A DNA stretch of 64,000 bases from an uncultured Flavobacteriaceae bacterium. GTDB taxonomy: Bacteria > Bacteroidota > Bacteroidia > Flavobacteriales > Flavobacteriaceae. Every line of letters begins with the position of its first letter. The first letter of the stretch is position 1. The notes under the pieces were generated by a model, which saw nothing but the letters and a program-made list of their open reading frames with translations, was not told where the DNA came from and did not search any database. Location: NCBI GenBank assembly GCA_947494565.1, contig CANLVG010000001.1:372001-436000 (forward strand), written 5' to 3'. This document shows, in pieces, positions 7,865 to 17,597 of the stretch. The position numbers and the translations under genes are program-made.

Positions 7865-9238
7865 TTAATGGAGCGGAGGTAATACCTCTTTTTGCAAGGT
7901 CAACATTTCATTGCACATATCAATGGCATTTCGATAAGAGTCTACCGTAGGTTCAATAAGAATAGCTTGCAACAATTTATCCTTTGATTGTTCATCATAG
8001 GCCTCTACCAGAAGTTGATGAATACTGGCATGCAAGCGAATTGTTGCCGCTATACCTTCAGGTATCGGCTGCATCGCAACAGGCTGAATTCCGTCAGTAT
8101 CGCAATAAGCCGGAAGCTCCACCACTAAATTATCGGGTAGATTCGGAATAGCTCCTTTATTCGGTACATTGACCGCTTCAAGCCATTGCCTTTCATTACT
8201 AATAACCGATTCCATAATTTGCGTGGCTATCTCACCAGAACTCTTAAAGCTACCATCTTCGTTCTGTAGTTGCAGTTCTTCCGTACTTCCTACCGGTAGT
8301 AATTTCTTAGTCCAGTCTTTGGTCCATTTCCGTTCATAATCCACCCGATCAACGGTATACACGCCTTCCGGAATTTGATTGTTTTCCCAAGGATGACCAT
8401 CCGAAGGGTCATAGAAAAATTGCAATTGCGGAATCACAAATTCTTCTGCCCAACGAATATATTCCCCATAATGATTGGAAGCGGGTGAAGGCCACTGTCC
8501 GAATCTGCGAAACAGAATTCTGCCCAAGGCCAATTCATGCCATTTCGCCAACCAATCGCCTTCTTGTTCGACAGCTCGTAATTTCGGGTACAAATCCTCA
8601 CCTGTAGATTTATGCTTAATCTCTTGAAACCATGTGAAGTGATTGATACCACATGCTTTGGTTTGTAATTCATCTAGGGGAACCTGTAATAATTCGGATA
8701 ACTGTTCACGCCCCATAAAAACACCATGGCATAGGCCCACAGTTTGTATTGTGGTCAATCGTGTTACCGCCTCACATATTTTATGTTCCGGATTGGAGAA
8801 GTTCAAAAGCATCGCATTTGGGCATAACCTTTCCATGCTGCGGGCCAAATCCATAATCACCTTTATATTTCGCAGTGCATGAAAGAGCGAGCCAACTCCC
8901 CCATTTTCGCCGTAAACTTGTTTGAAACCATACTTTCTGGGAATATGAAAATCCTGCGCCCAATAGACATTTCGGTCTTTTTCAAGAGCACAAATAACAA
9001 AATCAGCTCCTTTAATGGCTTCATCCCTGTCTGTAGTAGCAATGATACGGGCTTGGCGCTTCAGCTTCTCATTGACATATTCGCCATGTTTGACCACATG
9101 GTCCAAATGGCTTTTCTCGATATCCATGAGATGAATCTCCAAACCATTCTTACATAGTGTCGTGCTCATTAAAATGTCTTGCACGATTATCGGTCCGAAT
9201 TGCAAGCTGCCTGCACCGATATAGGCTATTTTGACCAT
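7865..9238 (-). CDS. Glycoside hydrolase family 4 (NAD+ and Mn2+ dependent) glycosidase
   Basis: A 457-residue GH4 enzyme. The family uses NAD+ and a divalent metal in a redox-assisted elimination. Seen: the N-terminal Rossmann motif IGAGSLQFG (7-15), an acidic strand end (MDIE, 38-41), NFSNPEHK (146-153), the metal-binding Cys170-His171 in the motif CHGV, and His200 in CGINHF. GH4 subfamilies differ at the four-residue motif, and a CHG-type motif has been linked to uronic-acid glycosidases. An alpha-glucuronidase or alpha-galacturonidase is therefore as likely as an alpha-glucosidase or alpha-galactosidase. It is the first gene of the catabolic operon, 37 bases before the symporter. Confidence 0.87.
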   Translation of the reverse strand: MVKIAYIGAGSLQFGPIIVQDILMSTTLCKNGLEIHLMDIEKSHLDHVVKHGEYVNEKLKRQARIIATTDRDEAIKGADFVICALEKDRNVYWAQDFHIPRKYGFKQVYGENGGVGSLFHALRNIKVIMDLARSMERLCPNAMLLNFSNPEHKICEAVTRLTTIQTVGLCHGVFMGREQLSELLQVPLDELQTKACGINHFTWFQEIKHKSTGEDLYPKLRAVEQEGDWLAKWHELALGRILFRRFGQWPSPASNHYGEYIRWAEEFVIPQLQFFYDPSDGHPWENNQIPEGVYTVDRVDYERKWTKDWTKKLLPVGSTEELQLQNEDGSFKSSGEIATQIMESVISNERQWLEAVNVPNKGAIPNLPDNLVVELPAYCDTDGIQPVAMQPIPEGIAATIRLHASIHQLLVEAYDEQSKDKLLQAILIEPTVDSYRNAIDMCNEMLTLQKEVLPPLH

Positions 9239-9266
9239 GTATTTTCTTTTGATAGCTAGTGATTGC

Positions 9267-9297
9267 TAAATATAGAAGGATTTTACACCAGAAACAA
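9267..9297 (-). promoter_or_regulatory. Putative promoter of the GH4 catabolic operon
   Basis: On the minus strand there is a Bacteroidetes-type -7 box, TATATTTA (9267-9274), with a TTTG element about 20 bases upstream (around 9295-9298). It ends roughly 30 bases before the GH4 start. The fit to TTTG-N19-21-TAnnTTTG is good apart from the last base. Confidence 0.45.
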
Positions 9298-9355
9298 ATT
9301 GCCACACCTTAGTGTCTTGAAACTCAAAGGGGTCTATTTAATTGAAGATACCTGG

Positions 9356-10624
9356 CTATTCTGCAGGGAATTGATCTTGGATATCTTTGACAATCCTATA
9401 CAAATCCGGAATCACGTTCCGGGCCAATTTTGAATTCCCATTCAAAAGCACACAAATACCCAGATCGGTATCAGGAAAAAGGGCGATTTCGTTTCGGTAG
9501 TTGTTCACACTGCCACCATGGTGCCAAACGGTCGTTTTTTTAGGGGAATCCGATTGCTGAAACTCATGTATGCGCCATCCAAACCCATAAGAGGACTGTA
9601 CATGCCCCTGCCAACGTTGGTAGTACTTGTTATTGTAGTTCAAGGCGACAAAAGGTTCAAAGACATCTTGTATCGCATCTTTTGGCATCACCTCGGGCCG
9701 ATGCCCCAACAAGAAGCGCATCCATTTGGCCATATCGAGTGAGCTTGCGTTGATTCCACCTGCGACGACTGCGTTGTAATATCGATCCCGTAGAGGTAAA
9801 CTTCTCCATCCCTTTCGCCTTTTGGAATGCGGCATGGCCACATTGTCGCTCTCCAGTAGTGTACTATGGTCCATCGATATGGAAGACATTCCCAGCGGCT
9901 CGAAAAAGCGTTTGCGCAAGAGGGTCTTGACATCTTTACCTGTCGCCCGCCGCACCACTTCCTGACTTAAGGAAAACATGGCATTTTGATAACTGTACAT
10001 TTGCCCCGGTTCACTTATCGGCTTTACTTCATTGAAACGTGATGCAATTTTTTCTACGGAAAGTCCGGCCTCTACCAAATTGGTAAAGCTGTGATAGGGT
10101 GTTCCTGACGTATGCGATAAAATATGGGATAGCTTTACTTTTTGGGTATGTTGTTCATCCCCAAATTTGAACTCGGGCAGGTATTCGACTACCTTGTCAT
10201 TGAAGTCCAATTGCCCCTCTTGTTTTAGATCTGCCATCAAGACCCCACCGAATCCCTTTGAAAGGGAACCTAGCCGAAATACGGTTTCTCCATCGACCCC
10301 GGCAGCGCCTCCAATGCTTCGCTTGCCATACCCCTCGGAAATCAAAATGGAATCACCTTTTACGATACTAACCCCGGCACCTACCATGGTTCCTGATTGT
10401 ATCGCTTTTTTAAAATATCCTGCCAAGGCTTTTTGAAGCCTTTCTTGACGTGATCTATATAATTTGATTTCTTTTTTGGAGACCGAAATACGTGTGGTCA
10501 TCACTTCTACGCCGATGTCTTTTGCCTCGCGTGCAGATTCGCTCTTCAGCACATTAAGTGCCAATACCGTAAACAAGGCTGCGATGACTACAACACCGCC
10601 AACCAAGAATTTTAATTTACTCAC
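9356..10624 (-). CDS. Beta-lactamase-family serine hydrolase (class C / S12 type), membrane-anchored
   Basis: A 422-residue protein with an N-terminal hydrophobic helix (about 5-24) and a penicillin-binding-protein fold. Catalytic motifs: SxxK at Ser120-Leu-Ser-Lys123, YxN at Tyr212-Gln-Asn214 and HGG at 369-371. The family includes D-aminopeptidases, esterases and class C beta-lactamases, and the spaced FRLGSLSKGF context is typical of the esterase/peptidase branch found in Bacteroidetes. The helix probably anchors it with the domain in the periplasm. It is a single gene, 117 bases downstream of the divergently regulated region and separate from the GH4 operon. An antibiotic-resistance role should not be assumed. 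Confidence 0.88.
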   Translation of the reverse strand: MSKLKFLVGGVVVIAALFTVLALNVLKSESAREAKDIGVEVMTTRISVSKKEIKLYRSRQERLQKALAGYFKKAIQSGTMVGAGVSIVKGDSILISEGYGKRSIGGAAGVDGETVFRLGSLSKGFGGVLMADLKQEGQLDFNDKVVEYLPEFKFGDEQHTQKVKLSHILSHTSGTPYHSFTNLVEAGLSVEKIASRFNEVKPISEPGQMYSYQNAMFSLSQEVVRRATGKDVKTLLRKRFFEPLGMSSISMDHSTLLESDNVAMPHSKRRKGWRSLPLRDRYYNAVVAGGINASSLDMAKWMRFLLGHRPEVMPKDAIQDVFEPFVALNYNNKYYQRWQGHVQSSYGFGWRIHEFQQSDSPKKTTVWHHGGSVNNYRNEIALFPDTDLGICVLLNGNSKLARNVIPDLYRIVKDIQDQFPAE

Positions 10625-11058
10625 AGGTCAAGTTTAAGGTTTGGTATGATACGGACCAAGCCGCATCTGGTATATCCATAACTGAAAAAAGGACTGTTTT
10701 AGTATACAAAACATGCCATGGGGGACATTCAAACTTAACCAAGTTTTGTCAAAACCGGAAACAATTCTTGCCAAAGAAAACCTAAGACATGCATGTTTTA
10801 CGTTAAAAATACCTCAGGACCATCCATCTGTTTTCCGTTTTGGTGAAAAGCCATAAAGAAACAGTAAGAATAAACCTCTAAAGCATCTGAAACAGAGAAA
10901 TTGATCTAAAAGTGTTTGTATGAGGTGGTACTTATGGAGTCACGGACTATGGTCTAGTTCCAAGTCTTGAATCTGCCTGTTCTTTTTACGAAACCAAGGT
11001 CGAATTTTCTCTGAAATCAGTTAACTTCAAAATCTAGATAACCCATAAGCCGCTACTG
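10625..11058. promoter_or_regulatory. Divergent intergenic region with a candidate minus-strand promoter
   Basis: These 434 bases separate the serine hydrolase (minus) from the second sulfatase (plus). A minus-strand -7 box TAAGTTTG lies at 10730-10737, about 106 bases before the hydrolase start; a possible TTG element is 24 bases further upstream, a little far. For the plus strand I see only a weak TAACTTCA near 11022. No RNA gene or convincing small ORF was found. Confidence 0.35.
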
Positions 11059-12750
11059 ATGTCAAAATGGAAGTATTTTTATTTCGGATGGATCGCATTA
11101 TTGTTAGTTGGTTGTGGAGCGCCCGCTTCCAAGGACGAGCGTCCCAATATTGTCTTGATCATGTCCGACGACATGGGATATTCGGATATCGGATGCTTTG
11201 GTGGGGTTATCGAAACCCCTGTGTTGGATGGTTTGGCCGAAAACGGCTTACGCTATACCCAATTTTATAATACTGCTCGCTGTTGTCCTTCGCGGGCGGC
11301 TTTGTTAACCGGTGTTTATCCGCATCAAGCGGGAATCGGCCATATGGTCAATGATCATGGAAATGATATTTATAATGGCGATTTGAGCGCAAAAGCCGTA
11401 ACGATTGCCGAAGTTTTACGACAAGCCGGTTATGCAACGTATATGTCCGGAAAATGGCACGTGACTCCATATAAGCCCAATGAAGCGCATCCCTCTAAGG
11501 AAAATTGGCCCTTGCAACGCGGGTTTGATCGATTCTTTGGTACCATTCACGGAGCGGGAAGTTTTTATGACCCCAATTCACTGACACGCGACAATGATTT
11601 CATAGCACCATCAAAAGATTTCTATTATACCGATGCGATCTCGGACAATGCCGTCTCCTTTATTGAAAATAACGAGCCAGATACTCCATTTTTTCTCTAT
11701 GTGCCGTATACCGCGGCGCACTGGCCGATGCACGCAAAACCAACGGACATTGCAAAATATAAAGGGAAATTTGATTCGGGCTGGGATGTGATGCGAGTGG
11801 AAAAGTACGCTCAGATGCTAGACTTAGGGCTACTAAGACCTGAATGGCCGTTACCTGAAAAGGATGGCATACCCGATTGGGAGGAAACACCACATCAAGA
11901 TTGGTACAGCTCGCTCATGGAAGTCTACGCGGCCATGGTCGATAATATGGATCAAGGCATCGGGCGTATCATGAGTGCTTTGGAAGCCAAGGGACTTCAG
12001 GAAAATACCTTGGTCTTCTTTCTACAGGACAATGGCGGTTGTGCGGAAGAATTTGGTTTTCGTGCGCAAATCGAGCCAAATCACAAGGACGTATCAATGG
12101 ATTCGATTCGACCCATGGGCGACGATGAACTACAGACCCAAATGGTTCCTAAATACACACGGGACGGAAAACCCGTACTATCTGGAATAGGCCTTCAACC
12201 CGGAACTGCCGACACCTATCTCGGCTATGGAAAACCTTGGGCCAACGCGAGCAATATTCCGTTTCGGATGTACAAACACTGGGTTCACGAAGGGGGCATC
12301 GCCACTCCCTTAATCGTACACTGGCCTAAAGGTATTGCCTCAAAAAATGAATTCCGAAACCAACCCGGACATCTCATCGATATTATGGCCACCTGCGTGG
12401 ATGTGGCCAATGCCAACTATCCAAAAAACTATCATACGAATTCAATTGTGCCCATGGAGGGCATCTCTTTGGTACCTTCTTTTGAAAAAAAGCCGTTGCA
12501 AGAACGCACGCTCTTTTGGGAACATGAAGGCAACAAGGCCGTCCGGTCCGGGAACTACAAACTGGTTTCAAAATGGAATGAGCAGAGCGAATATGCCTGG
12601 GAACTATATGATATGAACTCCGACCGAACCGAAACCAAAGACCTATCACTTCAAATGCCCGAAAAAGTAAAGGAAATGGAACAGCTATGGCAGGATTGGG
12701 CAAAAAAAGTGGGTGTACGCAACTGGACAACAAAAGAAATGGTCGAATGA
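11059..12750 (+). CDS. Arylsulfatase (S1 family), lipoprotein
   Basis: A 563-residue sulfatase with a lipoprotein signal: hydrophobic run 8-18, lipobox L-V-G-C with Cys19. The DD metal ligands are at 37-38 (SDDMGYSD). The formylglycine motif is C-C-P-S-R (75-79), so Cys75 is the residue expected to be modified. SGKWHVTPY and the second metal site QDNGG are present, as is the EGGIATP loop. Length is normal for arylsulfatase A-like enzymes. The last four bases overlap the start of the GH43-like gene (ATGA), pointing to translational coupling and joint attack on a sulfated glycan at the cell surface. Substrate unknown. Confidence 0.9.
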   Translation: MSKWKYFYFGWIALLLVGCGAPASKDERPNIVLIMSDDMGYSDIGCFGGVIETPVLDGLAENGLRYTQFYNTARCCPSRAALLTGVYPHQAGIGHMVNDHGNDIYNGDLSAKAVTIAEVLRQAGYATYMSGKWHVTPYKPNEAHPSKENWPLQRGFDRFFGTIHGAGSFYDPNSLTRDNDFIAPSKDFYYTDAISDNAVSFIENNEPDTPFFLYVPYTAAHWPMHAKPTDIAKYKGKFDSGWDVMRVEKYAQMLDLGLLRPEWPLPEKDGIPDWEETPHQDWYSSLMEVYAAMVDNMDQGIGRIMSALEAKGLQENTLVFFLQDNGGCAEEFGFRAQIEPNHKDVSMDSIRPMGDDELQTQMVPKYTRDGKPVLSGIGLQPGTADTYLGYGKPWANASNIPFRMYKHWVHEGGIATPLIVHWPKGIASKNEFRNQPGHLIDIMATCVDVANANYPKNYHTNSIVPMEGISLVPSFEKKPLQERTLFWEHEGNKAVRSGNYKLVSKWNEQSEYAWELYDMNSDRTETKDLSLQMPEKVKEMEQLWQDWAKKVGVRNWTTKEMVE

Positions 12751-13805
12751 GGACACTCGGCATATTCTCGGTTCTGTTGACAGGTATTCTTATCCTCTAC
12801 GCCTGTGGTGGGCAAAAGAGCAGGAGTCTAAAGCTTGTTTCACCTTCCACTATGGAGGACATCTACGATACCATCAAAACCCCATATAAATACGGGGTAG
12901 TTTTTCAGCACCCTGATACCACCAAATTGATCGACTCCCCAACTATTTTCCGAAAAGATGGCCAATGGCACATGACCTATATTGTTTTTGACGGGCAAGG
13001 CTATGAGACTTGGCTAGCGGAAAGTCCGGATTTGCTCCAATGGGAATCAAAAGGCAAACTTTTATCGTTTACCCAAAACACTTGGGATGCCAATCAAAAG
13101 GCAGGTTATGTCTCTTTAGTCCAGTATGATTGGGGAGGGGATTATGGCGTTGAAAACTACAAAGATTCGTATTGGATGACCTATTTGGGCGGCAATAGCA
13201 GCGGATATGAAAAGGGTGTCTTGAAAATTGGTCTGGCACAGACCGACGACCTGACGCAGGTGCAGCTATGGAAGACGAAACAGGCGCCAGTGCTTTCACC
13301 GAATGATGAAGATGCCCGTTGGTTCGAAAACAAAACCATCTACAAGAGTCTCGTCATTAAGGACACGCTCTCACATACGGGCAGCCCCTTCGTGATGTTC
13401 TACAATGCGAAAGGAGGTGGGGATTTTGAAAGTATAGGTATGGCCGTCTCAGATGATATGTTAAATTGGAAACGCTATGGTGAAGATCCCGTAATCACGC
13501 GTAAAAAAGGTATTTGCGGGGATGCTCAAATTACCAAAATCAATGATGTGTACGTCATGTTCTATTTTGGTGCCTTTTGGAAACCTGGAGCTTTTGAACG
13601 TTTTGCTTGTTCGTATGACCTGATCAATTGGACGGATTGGACCGGACCAGACCTAATCGCGCCATCGGAGGATTACGATAGGGAATATGCACACAAGCCA
13701 TGGGTCATCAAATGGAACGGTATCGTCTACCACTTCTACAATGCCGTCGGCAACCAAGGACGGGTTATCGCCTTGGCAACCTCAAAACAGGTTTCCAGCG
13801 ATTAA
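12747..13805 (+). CDS. GH43/GH117-like five-bladed beta-propeller glycosidase, lipoprotein
   Basis: I start the gene at the ATG at 12747, overlapping the sulfatase stop as ATGA, because it opens a lipoprotein signal peptide with lipobox L-Y-A-C (Cys16). The 352-residue protein has repeating propeller-blade strands: DSPTIFRKDGQWHMTYIVF, then MTYLGG, VMFYNAKG, VMFYFGAFW and HKPWVIKWNG. The first conserved aspartate, in DSPT, is a likely catalytic base or pKa modulator, as in GH43/GH117-type folds. The exact family cannot be fixed by eye, and a non-catalytic propeller is possible. Coupling to the sulfatase suggests it trims a desulfated oligosaccharide. It ends 8 bases before convergent gapN. 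Confidence 0.7.
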   Translation: MRTLGIFSVLLTGILILYACGGQKSRSLKLVSPSTMEDIYDTIKTPYKYGVVFQHPDTTKLIDSPTIFRKDGQWHMTYIVFDGQGYETWLAESPDLLQWESKGKLLSFTQNTWDANQKAGYVSLVQYDWGGDYGVENYKDSYWMTYLGGNSSGYEKGVLKIGLAQTDDLTQVQLWKTKQAPVLSPNDEDARWFENKTIYKSLVIKDTLSHTGSPFVMFYNAKGGGDFESIGMAVSDDMLNWKRYGEDPVITRKKGICGDAQITKINDVYVMFYFGAFWKPGAFERFACSYDLINWTDWTGPDLIAPSEDYDREYAHKPWVIKWNGIVYHFYNAVGNQGRVIALATSKQVSSD

Positions 13806-13813
13806 AAAATGTT

Positions 13814-15400
13814 TTAAAGAATATAATCCGTACTCACAAAATTGGACAGCCGTGTCTCCAACAATTTCTCAAGAATCTCATTGTTGAGCGCATTGTCTTT
13901 TGAAGCCACAAAAGTTCGAATCGAAAAGGACCGCAGGGCATCATGAACACTTAACGTCGCCACAGCCGAATCTTTTCTGCCAGTAAACGGATACACATCC
14001 GGACCACGTTGACACGAGCTATTCAGATTGACACGGCAAACCAAGTTGGCCAGGGTGTCGATCAAGGGAGCTAGGGTATAGACATCCTTACCGAACAGGC
14101 TCACTTGTTGTCCATAATTACTCTCGGCCATATCATCCAATGGTTGTTCAATATCGTTGAAAGCCAAAATGGGAATAATCGGCCCAAATTGCTCTTCTTG
14201 ATAGACTCGCATATCCTTGGTTACTGGATAGACCACAGCAGGCCAGATGTAATTATCAAAATGTTGCCCGCCTTTTTCATTCAGCACCTTGGCTCCTTTT
14301 TCAATGGCGTCGTCCAATAATTCTTGAATATAGGCTGGCTTTCCGGCTTCGGGCAAAGGGGTGAGCTTCACGCCTTTCTCCCAGGGGTTGCCAAACGGAA
14401 GTTTGTCTACTGCTGCGCTAAAACGTTCGTTGAACTCCTCCACGATTTCTTCATGTACATAAACCACTTTTAAGGCCGTACACCGTTGTCCGTTAAAGGA
14501 AAGGGTGCCCGCCAGACATTCATCGATCGTCAAATCCAAATCGGCATCCGGTAGCACAATGGCGGGATTTTTAGCTTCAAGTCCCAATACGAGCCGCAGG
14601 CGGTTGCTCTTCGGATGCTGTTCCTGTAAAGCGTTTGCAGAGGAACTATGACCGATTAGCGCAAGTACATCCACTTTACCGGTCTTCATAATCGGCCCTG
14701 CAATGGCCCTGCCTCGCCCGAATACAACATTGACTACCCCTTTGGGAAAACTTTCTTGAAAGGCCTCTAATAAAGGGGTTATCAGCAATACCCCGATCTT
14801 CGCGGGTTTAAAAACGGCCGTATTGCCCATCAATATGGCGGGTATCAGCAAACAAAAGGTTTCGTTTAGTGGATAGTTATAGGGCCCTAAACAGAGTACG
14901 ACCCCGAGCGGACCTCTTCTAATATGTGCCAACACCTCCGATTTCTTTTGGAATTTGGCGGAGTCTCGATCTAGGTTCTTATAGTTCTCTATGGTATCAT
15001 TGATGTATTCGACGGTACGATCGAACTCCTTTTCGGAATCGGGCAATGTTTTCCCGATTTCCCACATAAGCAGTTTGACCACTTCTTCGCGTTTGGTCTT
15101 CATTTTCTCGACAAAACTCTCCATACAGGAAATCCGGTCCCTGACACGCATTGTGGGCCAAGCGCCTTGACCTTTTCCGTAGGCCCGAACAGCGGCTTCC
15201 AAAGCCTCCAATGCTTCCGTTTCGCCCATATCAGGGGCGCTGCCCAAAAAGGTGGGGGCGTAGCTTTCCGTAACCGAAATCGTCGAATAGACTTCCGCTG
15301 TTTTACCCGACCATTCTTTGAGTGTTCCGTCGACCAAATACTGTCGTTGATCGATGGTTTCAGTGATTTGGTAAGCTGCAGGTATTTCAGGTGTGTTCAT
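13814..15400 (-). CDS. gapN: NADP-dependent glyceraldehyde-3-phosphate dehydrogenase (non-phosphorylating)
   Basis: An aldehyde dehydrogenase superfamily enzyme that oxidises glyceraldehyde 3-phosphate to 3-phosphoglycerate with NADP+. I start it at 15400 ([10 protein letters not shown]...), 528 residues, because the longer ORF reads back through the ilvC terminator hairpin. Seen: Asn175 in PYNYPLN, the general base Glu275 in GLEAKNPA, and the nucleophile Cys307 in FNGQRCTA, a context characteristic of GapN. It lies downstream of the ilv operon on the same strand, so it may receive some read-through. It would supply NADPH, the cofactor that ketol-acid reductoisomerase uses; that functional link is inference. 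Confidence 0.82.
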   Translation of the reverse strand: MNTPEIPAAYQITETIDQRQYLVDGTLKEWSGKTAEVYSTISVTESYAPTFLGSAPDMGETEALEALEAAVRAYGKGQGAWPTMRVRDRISCMESFVEKMKTKREEVVKLLMWEIGKTLPDSEKEFDRTVEYINDTIENYKNLDRDSAKFQKKSEVLAHIRRGPLGVVLCLGPYNYPLNETFCLLIPAILMGNTAVFKPAKIGVLLITPLLEAFQESFPKGVVNVVFGRGRAIAGPIMKTGKVDVLALIGHSSSANALQEQHPKSNRLRLVLGLEAKNPAIVLPDADLDLTIDECLAGTLSFNGQRCTALKVVYVHEEIVEEFNERFSAAVDKLPFGNPWEKGVKLTPLPEAGKPAYIQELLDDAIEKGAKVLNEKGGQHFDNYIWPAVVYPVTKDMRVYQEEQFGPIIPILAFNDIEQPLDDMAESNYGQQVSLFGKDVYTLAPLIDTLANLVCRVNLNSSCQRGPDVYPFTGRKDSAVATLSVHDALRSFSIRTFVASKDNALNNEILEKLLETRLSNFVSTDYIL

Positions 15401-15430
15401 CTCGATGCGTTTTTCAAATTGCCATAAATT

Positions 15431-15458
15431 TAAAAGACCCACAGGAAACCCGTGGGTC
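15431..15458 (-). terminator. Rho-independent terminator after ilvC
   Basis: Read on the minus strand, a 7-base stem (gacccac at 15436-15442 with gtgggtc at 15452-15458) is followed by a TTTTA run (15431-15435). It lies 62 bases after the ilvC stop and 35 bases before the gapN start, so gapN either has a promoter overlapping it or depends on read-through. Confidence 0.7.
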
Positions 15459-15520
15459 CTTATTGCCCTTTCCCTTATGGGGGGAACTCGCCTATCCACT
15501 GATAGACTTAAGAAAAAGGC

Positions 15521-16990
15521 CTATACGATTGGCTTCATCGCGGTCATGGACTCCCTAAGGCGCGCCCCCACGATTTCTACCGGATGCTCTCTAAGTACTT
15601 TATTGACGTGAATCAATTTGGCATTATCCACGCCATTACCTTCACCATACGCCTTACCGATGACATCGGTATCTATTTTTGTCATAAAATCGGCCAATAA
15701 CGGTTTACACGCATGGTCGAACAAATAACATCCGTATTCGGCGGTATCCGAAATGACACGGTTCATTTCAAACAGTTTCTTTCTGGCAATGGTATTGGCA
15801 ATCAAAGGCGTTTCATGCAAGGACTCATAATAAGCGGACTCACCGATGATTCCGGATTCGGTCATACTTTCATAAGCCAGCTCTACTCCTGCCCTGACCA
15901 TGGCTACCATCAACACCCCATTGTCATAATATTCTTGTTCGGAAATCTCCACATCGGCTGCGGGTGTCTTTTCAAATGCGGTCTCCCCAGTGGCAGCTCT
16001 CCACCCCAATAGATTTTTATCGTCATTGGCCCAGTCTTCCATCATGGTTTTCGAGAAGTGTCCGGTCATGATATCATCCATGTGCTTGTGGAACAATGGG
16101 CGCATGATATCCTTTAATTCCTCTGAAAGTTCAAAGGCTTTTATTTTCGCCGGGTTGGATAGACGGTCCATCATATTGGTTATTCCACCATACTTCATCC
16201 CTTCCGTAACGGTTTCCCATCCGTATTGGATCAATTTGGATGCGTAACCGGCATCCACTCCTTTTTCGATCATCTTATCGAAGCACAGAATACTTCCGGT
16301 CTGCAATAAACCACAGAGAATGGTCTGCTCACCCATCAAATCGGATTTGACCTCGGCAACGAAAGACGATTCCAAAACACCGGCCCGATGGCCTCCTGTA
16401 CCCACGGCATAGGCCTTCGCCTGCTCCAATCCCTTACCCTGTGGGTCGTTGTCGGGGTGCACTGCAATCAAGGTCGGTACCCCGAACCCTCTTTTGTATT
16501 CTTCACGTACTTCAGAACCCGGACATTTGGGTGCTACCATAATGACCGTCAAATCTTCCCGAATCTGCATTCCTTCCTCTACAATATTGAAGCCATGGGA
16601 ATACGAAAGTGTCGCGCCTTGTTTCATTAAGGGCATCACCGTACTCACCACATTGGTATGTTGCTTATCAGGAGTAAGGTTAATGACTACATCGGCATTC
16701 GGAATCAATTCTTCATAACTGCCAACTGTAAACCCGTTTTCCGTCGCGTTTAAATAGGACTGTCTTTTCTCTGAAATCGCAGCTTCACGTAAGGTATAGG
16801 AGATATCTAATCCTGAATCGCGCATGTTGAGTCCTTGGTTCAATCCTTGTGCCCCGCACCCTACAATTACGATTTTCTTTCCTTTAAGTGCGGATACGCC
16901 ATCAGAAAATTCGTTTGACTCCATGAATCGACATTTACCGAGTTGGGTCAATTGGTCCCTTAAGGATAGCGTATTGAAGTAATTTGCCAT
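15521..16990 (-). CDS. ilvC: Ketol-acid reductoisomerase (class II)
   Basis: A 489-residue enzyme converting acetolactate to dihydroxyisovalerate (and the isoleucine analogue) with NADPH and Mg2+. The length matches the long class II form, as in E. coli, rather than the 330-residue class I. Seen: the nucleotide-binding segment [19 protein letters not shown] (about 37-55) and, in the duplicated C-terminal domain, Mg-site carboxylates in [11 protein letters not shown] (about 215-225). It is the last gene of the ilv operon, 60 bases after ilvN, and is followed by a terminator hairpin. Confidence 0.96.
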   Translation of the reverse strand: MANYFNTLSLRDQLTQLGKCRFMESNEFSDGVSALKGKKIVIVGCGAQGLNQGLNMRDSGLDISYTLREAAISEKRQSYLNATENGFTVGSYEELIPNADVVINLTPDKQHTNVVSTVMPLMKQGATLSYSHGFNIVEEGMQIREDLTVIMVAPKCPGSEVREEYKRGFGVPTLIAVHPDNDPQGKGLEQAKAYAVGTGGHRAGVLESSFVAEVKSDLMGEQTILCGLLQTGSILCFDKMIEKGVDAGYASKLIQYGWETVTEGMKYGGITNMMDRLSNPAKIKAFELSEELKDIMRPLFHKHMDDIMTGHFSKTMMEDWANDDKNLLGWRAATGETAFEKTPAADVEISEQEYYDNGVLMVAMVRAGVELAYESMTESGIIGESAYYESLHETPLIANTIARKKLFEMNRVISDTAEYGCYLFDHACKPLLADFMTKIDTDVIGKAYGEGNGVDNAKLIHVNKVLREHPVEIVGARLRESMTAMKPIV

Positions 16991-17050
16991 AATAGTATTC
17001 TCTTTGTGTCTTCCCGTATCGGGAAAATGTATATTAAGGTTATTATTTAA

Positions 17051-17581
17051 TTATTCTTGTTCTTGAAATTCATTTAACATTGCCGTAATTCTCATTTCCG
17101 ATTTTGTGACGGCAATTCTACCCGAACGCACAAATTGCATGATGCCAAAGGGTTCAAAAAGGTCGTGCATTTCATCGATTTCGTGTTTTCTTCCTGTCTT
17201 CGCCAAAACGAAAAAATCGCGTGAGACCGTTACGATCTGTGAATTGCTCTCTTTGATGATATTTTGAATTTGACGCTCATCGAACAAAAGGCTACTCGCG
17301 ATTTTAAATAAGGCCGATTCTTGATAAATGGTCTCCTCATCTGTATGGTAAAAGGCTTTGATGACCTCGATTTGTTTTTCAATTTGCCCTACTATCTTGC
17401 GTGTCCAGTCCTCCGTGATATGCACGACGATAGTGAATTTCGAGACGCCCGATATTTCCGATTTCGAAACATTCAAACTCTCGATATTGATGTGTCTTTT
17501 CAAGAATATTCCAGATATTCTATTCAACAATCCTACGTTATTTTCGGAGTAGACCGAAATAGTAAACCACTGTTTTTCCAT
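17051..17581 (-). CDS. ilvN: Acetolactate synthase small (regulatory) subunit
   Basis: A 176-residue regulatory subunit with an N-terminal ACT domain (residues about 4-75, FTISVYSENNVGLLNRISGIFLKRHINIESL), which binds valine for feedback inhibition, and the usual C-terminal domain. Length matches the IlvN/IlvH family. It is 16 bases downstream of the methyltransferase gene and 60 bases upstream of ilvC. Its catalytic partner ilvB is one gene further upstream, so the two subunit genes are separated. Confidence 0.93.
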   Translation of the reverse strand: MEKQWFTISVYSENNVGLLNRISGIFLKRHINIESLNVSKSEISGVSKFTIVVHITEDWTRKIVGQIEKQIEVIKAFYHTDEETIYQESALFKIASSLLFDERQIQNIIKESNSQIVTVSRDFFVLAKTGRKHEIDEMHDLFEPFGIMQFVRSGRIAVTKSEMRITAMLNEFQEQE

Positions 17582-17597
17582 GTTATTTATATCACAA

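Noticed and set aside
9356-10624. Beta-lactam resistance determinant
   Set aside because: SxxK, YxN and HGG motifs only show the serine hydrolase fold. The HGG motif and long N-terminal anchored region fit esterase or peptidase branches, and nothing indicates resistance.
15401-15499. N-terminal extension of gapN to 15499
   Set aside because: It would translate the ilvC terminator hairpin; the remaining 528-residue form is the normal GapN-type start.
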